From Tricholomella constricta (lineage: Eukaryota; Basidiomycota; Agaricomycetes; Agaricales; Lyophyllaceae): a stretch of 64,000 nucleotides of DNA. Below are positions 55,370-64,000 of the stretch, piece after piece; the stretch's first letter is position 1, and each line of letters starts with the position of its first letter. Both the position numbers and the translations under genes were made by a program. Below the pieces are notes generated by a model that was given only the letters and a program-made list of their open reading frames with translations, was not told the DNA's origin and made no database searches. The DNA lies in NCBI GenBank assembly GCA_013368375.1, contig JAACJP010000009.1:62001-126000 (forward strand), given 5' to 3'.

Positions 55370-58300
55370 TTACCATAACGCCACTTTCTGCGTCGATGAA
55401 CATCTGCTACCTGGCGTGGGCCGAGCGGGTTTGCTGATTTCATCATCCTGCAGATCCTCTTCGCTCTCCTCACTTTCGTCTCTCTCTGCTTGCGGTCGTG
55501 CCCCAGCCTCTTCGGGTGTCTCTTGCTGCCATTGCTGAGGCTTGACCTCTTTCAGGATCCGTGCATAGGCGAGGCTCTGTTTCAAAAAACTCGCCATCCG
55601 CCCTTCTTCAAGCCTCTCATATCCGCGATTGAAGGTGTTCACTGCAGCATGTCCCATGCTACGTCCAGCTCGAAAACGATGTAGTTGATCCTCCCTATAC
55701 ATCCGCAGCAGACTCTGAAATTCGTCGCGAAGGTGAGCTGATCCATGGGTCTTGGACCTTGCATGAAGTCCAAATGCTGATTCGAGTTCTTCTTTGATAC
55801 GCAGAAAATGCTGGACGTTTGGTGACAACGTATGCCGATAAAACTTGTCATCGAATTCACCGCCCATTTTCGCTGCCATGTCCTCAAGCCAGCGATTATA
55901 GTGCTCCTGCATCAGATCCGCTTCTATCCACTTGCCGAGCTCACCAGTGAGGTTTACCAGCCAGTTGTTAAGTATCCCATCTGACAAATCTTTCGAAGAC
56001 TCATAGCGAAACAGACAGTACAACTCGAGAAGCCAGTTCGAATAGTTTCGGTTGCTTGTTCCAGTGAATGAGAAGATCCAGATCTATTATATCGGTAAGT
56101 CATTCTCAAATTTTCTGCCTATCAAGTCATAAACATACCTTAATTATTTCGAAGACTCGGCCAATATCTCCTTCCGGTATGGCATAGCTAGCCTCTACCC
56201 ACCACCCCGCATCCTGGAGGAAGACTATCGCATTGGCTAGCACTCGATCACCATCAAACCCTTTCTTCTCAGCGTGAAATTTCATCTTCTCGCCTGCCAT
56301 CTCCTGCTCGCCCTCAGCTGCAATTTTTTTCGACTCCTTTTCCTGCTCCTGCTCCTTTGGCCCCTCGTTCACCTCACCCTCACTGGCTGCTCCTTCTTTG
56401 ACATCAATGCCAGTGTCCTGACGGATGGACGGCGTCCACAATGTTCCCTTTGGGACTTTCATAGCATTTGTTGTGTCGGCGGACTCGTGAGCAGACAGGG
56501 CTTGCTCATATGCCTCCTGGGATGTGTAACGTCGTACAAGCATCCGTGCAGTTTTTCGCAGCTCCTCAAGCGTCGGTAGCTTGTCCTCAGCCGCGAGTTC
56601 CTTGAAATAGACTCGAAGATCATCGACATCATAATTTACTCTATGGTACGGTAAGCGTGAATATCTTATAGACATGATCAATGGACTTACCTCCAGCAAT
56701 CAAGAACACGCGCTTCAAAGAAAAGGTTGATACTGCGTGCCGTTGGATAGAAATCACACTTTTTCAGGTTTGATGGTCGTTTTGTATTGACAGCGGCAGC
56801 ACTTTTGGAGAGGGAGGATGGATCAGGAGATGCGATAGGCCCATAATGATTCTCCGCAATCGAGTTGAGGTTCGTCGCCCTAGTATGCCACAATTCTGGG
56901 ACACTGACGTGACCACGAAATGCCTTGTAGTCACTTGGATGTGCCGCAAGATATTTCTTTACCCTCAACATTGCTGCGAACGATGCACCGTCACCACTTG
57001 GCAAGATAATCTTTCCCTCGAGAGCCTCCTCATCAAGACCCATCTGTTTTCTCGAAGTCCAGCATGGCACGCATCATCCCTTGAGTTTCTACCTCCTTCT
57101 CTGCATTGGTTCCCAGTGGTTGAACAACCGTTTTGCAACCTTCTCGCATGTGATGCTTTGCAATCCCGTCACTGCGGAACAGGTTAGACACTTCTTTGCG
57201 GTAGTTTATTAACTCGTCGATGAAGCCCACAAGTACCCGCACCCAGTGAAGCGCCTGCACCTCATGTTGGTGATGGAAATCAATGCTGAGGTAGAGTGAA
57301 TGTGTAGTCATTGTCTCCCGCTCCATTTTCATAACACGTTCCAGGTGGTCATTGAGGTCAAAGGCCCCAGGTGCACAGTCTTCAAGCTGAATTGCTGTTG
57401 CTGCGGTGCCGATTTTCATGTTATCCTGCCGCCCGATTCGGTGCTCTCTGGTGTGTTCCCAACGTTGGACGTTGTCGAGAACATACTTCCATGTCAGTGT
57501 TCCTTTCGCTATTCCTTCAGCAACTGATTGCTGCAATTTCGTCAGGCTAGAGTCGGAGAGGGAGTTGAGACACTCTCGCACAGTGCTGTCGTGGACTGTG
57601 TAGCCGAATCGGCTGAATATTCGTTTCTCGTCAACGTGGGCCTTGCATGCGAATTGCCAGACACCTATATTCAATGGCAGGTAATTGGCGAAGTGATTTC
57701 TAGCAAGAAGGAAGGCACTGATAGCCCCCGCTACAACCTAGGTGGCGATCAGCCAGTGTTTTTTTGAGTACAATTGATGTACTATGCACCGTAGTATGTG
57801 GCCGTCGCCGTCGCACAACAACCACGCCAGCTTTACGAGGTGCAGCCATTGCCTCCGTAAGGTAGTAGGTGAGTGGTGCACGGCGTCTATATTTCTCTAG
57901 CAACATCGGAATACTAAATTTTCCAAGGTCATCCCAGGTCACTTGAGGAGTGGTTACCCGCGAACGGCTGCTTCGTGTTGCTCGGAGTTGCGTTCGGTCA
58001 TCAGGATCCAGGGGGTCATTTTTTGTCAGCTTTCCGACCTCTCGATGCACCCTCTCCCCCACAAGATGTGCTGCCCACGATGACAAGCAGGGCCGTGCAT
58101 GTCGAATCTCATCCAGTGGCACATTCGGAGAGAATGTATCCCATTCAGCTGACCCAGTCCGTGGACTGCTCTGCTAAAGGAGCTCGATGATTTCTCCCAT
58201 GTGAGTTGCTGAACTACCTTGCAGAAATGCTGACACCATGCTGACATGCCGTGGGGACCTAGGATCATGGCCTCGCGATGAGTGGTAGAACAGATGGGCC

Positions 58301-58506
58301 AGGAAGTCACCTAAGAACCCAAAGTCCTTCTGAATCAACCCCAGAATGTCGTCAGCCTTTGCCCATTTATCACGCTTTGGCATGCGGAGGCGAGGCTGCA
58401 TGATGGAGCCTGAACTTGTTGGATCACCTGAAGCAGGACCAGTTCTTGTGGGCGTCGAAAGGGGAGAATGTTTGAAGGTAAACGGGAGTCTGTTGGGTGT
58501 AGACAT
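55370..58506 (-). CDS. DUF6589-like protein, large multi-exon gene
   Basis: Starts MSTPNRLPFTFKHSPLSTP at 58506. Later exons carry YVLDNVQRWEH...HRIGRQDNMKIGTAATAI (near 57,450), VQALHWVRVLVGFIDEL, ILPSGDGASFAAMLR (near 56,990), ELWHTRATNLNSI, and LFFEARVLDCWR (near 56,700). The C-terminal exon is helical, Glu-rich and ends near 55,370, though the last exon border is unclear. From memory this matches the DUF6589 family of agaricomycete proteins, usually called unknown. Conserved Asp residues in LDN and SGDG are spaced like those of RNase H/DDE nucleases, which is only an inference. Exon borders were not all resolved; no obvious nonsense codon was seen. Confidence 0.55.
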
Positions 58507-59379
58507 GGTAGCTGGTGTAAGACATAAAATTTCACTTTCAAATTTGAGACGTTGCAGTGCTTAGAAAGACGGAAGCAAATTCTGGCACTATACCACTATG
58601 TTTTAAGGTAGTCATTGAAGATCAAGGACTTTTACAGGTTGGATCAACCACAGAATATATTTCTTCCCAACAGCGAGGACGTGCTGGGGACGCGACGCGT
58701 TCTTAATTGGTTATTTGCGCACGCATCTGCACAAATTTATGATGCTTATATAATAAGGTTACCCTCCCGACGCAGACATCAGACAACCAACAGACTACAG
58801 AACGGAGGAACGACTGATGGTGTCTGTCTAGGAGAGACTAGGATCATCTGATTCATAAGCTCATTTCACACTTGTAGAATTTGTGATCAAGCCGAAATTT
58901 TGAGGGCGGACTGGACAAGCTGGAGACACCGGGCTGAAGGCACGGATCATCAACTCCTATGTGGAGCGGGAGCAGGTTAATTTGGTGCTCCAAGTTATCA
59001 GGCTGGCAACGTCATTAACTACTCCATCCATTCGTGTGGTATGTGGAGCAGAATTTCGCGTTCCAAGCTAGGTCTTTTTCAGTTCAAGAAGTAGGCTGAT
59101 GACGTCGTTCTTCGGGTGATATCTTCCAGCGTGCGCAGTAGAAATGGGGACTCACTTGGTACAGTCGATTTCAACCAATTGATGATTCCACGCTTTATCA
59201 AAGGTGCGAGAAGCAATTAGCTGCTGCAACAAACCATTTTCTGAAATAATTCATTTCAATGTCGCCTAGCCAAAGACTTGCTTGCTTTTGAGGGTTGACA
59301 GTGATTAGATACCAAGGGTTCTCCGCGCAAATATTATAAATAGAGGTACAGTACAAAGTGGATCAATTCTAGGAGAGCG
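58507..59379. other. Intergenic, diverged direct repeat only
   Basis: About 58,914-58,950 (AAGCTGGAGACACCGGGCTGAAGGCACGG, read in parts) resembles 51,777-51,815. No gene was recognised; the right part is probably the VPS26 3' region. Confidence 0.4.
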
Positions 59380-60630
59380 TCAGCAGAATGAAATGTGGGA
59401 TATATAAAGACGACTTGCCTCGGGTATCCGGAAGATCGTAATCTCCTACACGCAGAGCATGAGTAGTGAAAGGCTGGAAACTAACGCAAACGTACCTGCT
59501 GTTTGAAATATCGCCGGTTTTCTTCGTCGATTAGCACTAAGTTGAGATAATATCGTGTGCTGAACTTCTTGTTGACGTCCCGGAAGGTTGGAGTCAGGTC
59601 GAAGCCGCCGAGGAACAGGCGGATTGGGATGGTTTCGCCTAGGGAGGGAGCGGACGTCAATTGTCAAGGCTATTCGAATAGAGATCCTTTCGCATATTAT
59701 TACTTACCTCGCACGGGCGCCCCGTCCATGATTTCGAACTTGGTGATAGTTTCACTCTCATTGTATTGATTCGGGGGGGAGCCTGTAGTCTCGCGCCGGA
59801 TGATGGAGAGTTCCATGTGTTTTATCTTGATGCGCACTAGGAGAAAGTAGATTTTGCCGACGATGACGTCCTTCAGATGGTATCTTCCGTCGATGTCAGT
59901 GGAGGCCTCTGAAGGATCAAAAAGTCGCGCGCACTTGGATTTATTGTACTCAAATTCAATATGCAAGCAGTCTTCGATGCCAACTTCCATCTTAATCGAG
60001 TTGTTGCTGTCTGGAGGCATGCGGAAAGAGTGCACCCATAGGTCCTTCTCTTTTGTTACGTCGGCCATTCTCCGTGAGATTGACACTCGAATAAAGTACC
60101 TGGAGGGCGGCATAGGCCTATATCGCGGTAGAACGATGACAACCAGGGGCTCACCGCAGCTTCACGTTGATGCCCTGGTAGCTTTCAAACTGCTTCTCGA
60201 CATTCTTGAAGATGAAATCGAAAGTTTGTGCTTGCCGCATTTCACCTGGTGCTGCAAGCTCTTGTGATAGTGACAGGAATTCATGGTGGTGGCCTCTGTC
60301 GTAAAACAATTCTGTCGACTTGAATGAGATAATGAATGGAATGAAACTTCATGCAAACGGACCTATACTTCCACAGAACTCGACCTTGATCCCTTCGTGT
60401 GTCAGTTTCTTTCCATCTCGGACCCGTATTGCCACCTGGTAAACACGGTCAGGGGCTGGTAATACGTTAAAAAATGGTGTAACCTGGCCGCCGACAGAGT
60501 CGCCGTCGTAGTAGACTGGACAGGAAACAGTCTTTTCCTTCTCTGACTTGATTTCGACCTGCTTGCGGGTATCCTCGCCTTCTAGCTTGATGTCGACATC
60601 GATGGGGGAAGCAAAGAAATAGGCGGCCAT
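59380..60630 (-). CDS. VPS26: Retromer subunit Vps26
   Basis: Arrestin-fold subunit of retromer, which recycles sorting receptors from endosomes to Golgi. Starts [18 protein letters not shown] at 60630. Following exons read [97 protein letters not shown] and [20 protein letters not shown]. The last exon begins [10 protein letters not shown] and reaches TGA at 59380-59382. One intron of 51 nt (between NKSK and YHLK) has no stop and keeps frame, so its retention would add 17 residues. A segment of exon 1 is duplicated at 50430-50519. Divergent from the complex I gene. Confidence 0.93.
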
Positions 60631-60873
60631 GGACGACGAGCCTGAGTTGAGTTCGCCGTCACGCGCAACGTAAGTGCGCAGTGTTTGTCCACAATTGCCG
60701 AATCAGGCAACCCGAAAAACTCCGCCCACCGTCATCACTCTCTGCCCACAACGACGAGCACGATGCTCAAGGCCTCGTCCTCATCGTCTGGTGCGATTCT
60801 CAGGGCATCTCTCTCTGCAACCTGTGCGTCGTACTCTTAGTAGTGCCCGCTTGATGCTCATTTGTCCATAGCC
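60631..60873. promoter_or_regulatory. Shared divergent promoter, VPS26/complex I 51-kDa
   Basis: 243 bp between start codons of two nuclear housekeeping genes. No TATA box was recognised. A region rich in CGACGAGCACG-type words lies near 60,750. Confidence 0.45.
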
Positions 60874-62625
60874 ATGACACGGCCGTTGCGTGCAACACTT
60901 CGCCTCACGCGCTCTCTTGCGACTGTCGCAGATCCCCCTGTCAGGAGATACGGCGGCCTGAAAGACCAGGACCGTATTTTTACCAACGTATACTGCAGGC
61001 ACGACCACGGCCTCAAGGGCGCTCAGGTGCGTTTTTGTTGGCTTTCTGGGTGTAGAAGGGTTACCGACGGTTTTGATGTGCCAGTCTCGGGGCGATTGGC
61101 ACCGTACAAAAGATATCCTTCTCAAGGGAGATTCGTGGATTATCCAGACCATCAAGGACTCTGGCCTCCGTGGTCGCGGCGGCGCTGGTTTCCCCAGTGG
61201 ATTGAAGTGGAGTTTCATGAACAAACCTGGATGGGAGAAGGATCCTCGGTGAGTATCTCAGGATGCTCTTCAGCGTTCTCAGAAGGTCTCACGTCACCGT
61301 CACCGTAGGCCTCGCTATCTCGTCGTCAACGCTGACGAGGGCGAACCCGGAACCTGCAAGGACCGTGAAATCCTCCGAGGTGACCCACACAAGCTTATCG
61401 AGGGCTGCCTCGTCGCTGGCCGCGCCATGAACGCCACCGCCGCTTACATCTACATCCGAGGCGAGTTCTACCAGGAGGCCTCACACGTTCAGCAGGCCAT
61501 CAACGAGGCATACGCCGCCGGACTCCTCGGCAAAAATGCCTGTGGGTCTGGGTACGCCTTCGACGTGTACCTCCACCGTGGAGCCGGAGCTTACATCTGC
61601 GGTGAGGAGACGGCGCTCATTGAGTCGCTTGAGGGCAAGCAGGGAAAACCCCGCCTGAAGCCGCCTTTCCCTGCCGATGTTGGCTTGTTCGGATGTCCGA
61701 CTACTGTGGCGAATGTGGAGACGGTGGCTGTTGCGCCGACGATCTGCAGGCGGGGGGGGAGCTGGTTCGCGAGCTTCGGGCGGGACAGGAATCAAGGCAC
61801 AAAGCTCTACTGCATCAGTGGACATGTTAACAACCCTTGTGTTGTGGAGGAAGAGATGAGTATTCCGTTGAAGGAACTGTTAGAGAAGCATTGTGGTGGT
61901 ATTCGAGGTGGATGGGATAACCTTCTTGGTATCATTCCTGGTGGATCGTCGGTGCCTGTTATCCCTAAAGACGTTTGCGCCGAGGTGTTGTAAGTTCATT
62001 TCGTGTTGCGTTGTGAGGAAGCTGTCTAACATAGGTTATAGGATGGACTTCGATTCGCTCAAGGACGCTCAGTCTGGTCTTGGCACTGGCGCTGTTATTG
62101 TTATGGACAAGAGCACCGACATTGTTGCTGCCATCGCCCGTTTCGCCCATGTTCGTCTGTTCGCCCTACTGCTGTTCAAATCTGACATTGCTGTCTAGTT
62201 CTACAAACACGAATCCTGCGGTCAGTGCACCCCGTGCCGAGAAGGAACACAGTGGATGATGAACATGATGGACCGTATGGCCGAAGGCAGAAGTCACAGC
62301 CGCGAGATCGACATGTTGCTCGAGCTAAGGTGCGCTTTGCCATGACTTCTGGCGCCGCTTTACATGCTGACAATGCCACTCTCCCAGTAAACAAATCGAA
62401 GGCCGCACGATCTGTGCCCTCGGTGACGCTGCCGCCTGGCCGATCCAAGGGCTCATGCGCCACTTCCGCCCGGTCGTCGAGCAGCGCATCGCGGACTACA
62501 GGGCTGCTAATGGACCAGTTGCGTTCGGTGGACAGTTGGTCCGCGAGATGGACGACGATCTTGCGATTCCGGATAACTTGGGGGCGAGGCTACCGGAGGT
62601 TGGGGCACGTCAGGCTATTGTGTAG
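60874..62625 (+). CDS. NADH:ubiquinone oxidoreductase 51-kDa subunit (complex I, NDUFV1/Nuo51)
   Basis: Carries the NADH and FMN sites and the N3 [4Fe-4S] cluster of mitochondrial complex I, the electron entry point. The start [20 protein letters not shown] is a typical mitochondrial presequence. Exons give [34 protein letters not shown] (NADH/FMN-binding glycines), [42 protein letters not shown] and [14 protein letters not shown] (cluster cysteines), with the fourth Cys in [12 protein letters not shown]. Ends VGARQAIV with TAG at 62623-62625. About 490-500 residues, the usual length, with short introns near 61,030, 61,255, 61,992, 62,150 and 62,330. No defects seen. Confidence 0.95.
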
Positions 62626-62811
62626 ATGATTCGTTGTCGGCGTCTTCGTAGACCAGTAGCAAACCTAATAAAAATCCTATCTCATTTCATGAATTTCCGA
62701 TGTTCTCGGGTTTGAGCACAATGGATATAAACAATAATATTTGTACATGCTTGCCCATCGCGTGAGGCCTGGTCGGCAACTTGATGCTCTTGTGTTCATT
62801 AAACCTCAACT

Positions 62812-64000
62812 ATGTCGTCTGGGCGCAATCCCAAGCCCAGTGCTGGCCTTTTATCGGGCGTATTTAGCTTTGTATCAAGAGAACTCGAGTCATTTGTCAC
62901 TACAGCGACTGGAGGAACGCTTGACGAGCCTGAGGTATGTTGAAAATCTCGCTCTGGACTCTAATTACTCACTTAAACCCAGTCGCTGCCTATCCCAATC
63001 ATACAATCGCGCAAGAAGGAACGCGGGGACTATATACAGAAGAAACGTGTTGTAGCAGACGACTCGATCACCCCGCAAACTTATCGCAAGCGAGCTCAAC
63101 ATCGCCCTGAGCGGAACCATGCCCCATCAGACTCGAAGCGGCGCGTTAGACAGTTCACCCCCCCGCAGGAAGAATATCAAGGTGCAACGACTGTTCTCTC
63201 TGGGTGATCTCAAGTTCTGATGTGCTGTGTTGTAGAACTCTCTGCCTCGGATGACTTTGAGGAAGACGCCGATGGTGTCCTTAAACACGCTCGCAAACAT
63301 ACCGAACACTCGACTTATCGTGGTATTAAGCGATCGGCCATCCCACCTCGGCGGGTTTCTCGATCTGATTCAAGTGACGATGAACCAACACGAACAAATC
63401 GACGTCAGCCCGACGCTGAAAGTACGTGGGACGCGCTAGCTTTTTGTCGTTACTTTCTCATTCAATTCATGCTCAGAATACTCCGACTCCGAGCATCCAG
63501 CTTCGTCATCGTCGCCGCCGTCACCTCTCGCTCTCAAACGCCGCCAGTCCGCTAGCATGCCTGGCTCACTCTTTCCCCGCTCCCCGTCGCTCGTCCCTGA
63601 AGACGACCGCCATGTTCGATTCAAATTGAAAATGTCAAGTCCACCATCTCCGTTTTCGAATGACGACGGGCGGGCTGGGCCCTCCCGATGCCAGAGGACG
63701 ACCTCGTCTGTTGAGGCGGCCGTGGACCACATCGGCGATGACGACGCGGACCCGTCGGTTTTACTGCCCAGTCCGACTGCCATGAAGGCGACTAAACTGA
63801 AAAGGAGGGACAAGGGCAAGGGGCGGGCGGTGGACGTGGACGCGTGGGAGGCGAATACGTCGGGTGACTTTCGCGTGAAGGGGAAAAAGCGGGAGCTGGC
63901 GGCTGCCAAAGCGGACCAGAGGAAATGCGAGACGCGGAGTGAGGAAGATAGGTTGGATGAGGACGACGTGGAATGGGAGACAGGCGGCGACAAGGAGCGT
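62812..64000 (+). CDS. Unrecognised Ser/charged-rich protein, truncated by window end
   Basis: Starts MSSGRNPKPSAGLLSGVFSF at 62812. The segment after it (SRELESFVTT) could form an amphipathic helix. Four exons join in frame: 62812-62934, 62983-63181, 63236-63421, 63477 to the edge, with GTATGT, GTGCAA and GTACGT donors. The body is basic and Ser/Pro/Asp-rich (KKERGDYIQKKRVVADD, RRVSRSDSSDDEPT, SLFPRSPSLVPEDDRHVRF) without a folded domain seen. An N-terminal membrane-binding helix before a long disordered region is found in some nuclear-pore basket proteins, but I cannot claim this identity. Continues beyond 64000. Confidence 0.7.

Noticed and set aside
52916..58506. Helitron or Starship
   Set aside because: No HUH Rep domain with Pif1 helicase, and no DUF3435-type tyrosine recombinase was seen. 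The helicase is RecQ-like.
60781..61224. 147-codon minus-strand open frame
   Set aside because: Antisense to the complex I gene's first exons, with no similarity recognised.

Overview
This 64 kb window looks like a filamentous basidiomycete, probably an agaricomycete, though the species cannot be named. Conserved eukaryotic genes are split by roughly 50-60 nt GT-AG introns. The transposon set (chromodomain Ty3/gypsy elements, a LINE with zinc-knuckle ORF1, BED/hAT, RecQ-like helicase plus a DUF6589-like protein) is the kind seen in agaricomycete genomes. Reading frames were joined by eye from splice signals and homology memory; no search was run.

Layout. 1-33.4 kb is repeat-rich. It holds a small retroposon (893-1186), a JmjC-domain gene (2427-4054, minus), a TE-associated unknown gene (5959-6719) and a complete but mutated chromodomain gypsy element (9040-15040, minus). 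Next come a long tRNA-headed SINE (16870-17629), a tandem repeat fused to a truncated gypsy copy (to 21438, plus), a degenerate LINE (21439 to about 26.6 kb, minus), a young complete gypsy element (26602-32723, minus) inserted in the 5' side of that LINE, and a MITE (32834-33354). Target-site duplications can be read directly for five insertions.

33.9-43.4 kb is a compact housekeeping island: NPT1 (minus), RRP41 (plus), TRM8 (minus), CIT1 (plus), COG3 (plus) and an intron-containing tRNA-Ile(UAU). NPT1/RRP41 and TRM8/CIT1 are divergent pairs with short shared promoters, and RRP41/TRM8 are convergent.

43.4-58.9 kb is repeat-rich again: a fossil gypsy LTR, a 108-110 bp minisatellite, a hAT element (46251-49808, 8-bp TSD) inserted into a satellite-like unit, a perfect 90-bp copy of a VPS26 exon, an inverted-repeat-bounded fragment carrying a helicase N-terminus, and a convergent pair of a RecQ-like helicase and a DUF6589-like gene.

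59.4-64 kb returns to housekeeping genes: VPS26 (minus), the complex I 51-kDa subunit (plus) and a gene running off the right edge.

Main signals. Both gypsy families carry an internal PBS complementary to the predicted 5' end of their own transcript, a Tf1/sushi-like self-priming signature, with one compensatory change in the fossil copy. Both also have a canonical X XXY YYZ -1 frameshift heptamer in the gag reading frame just before the gag stop. The helicase/DUF6589 pair is the best candidate for an undescribed mobile system.
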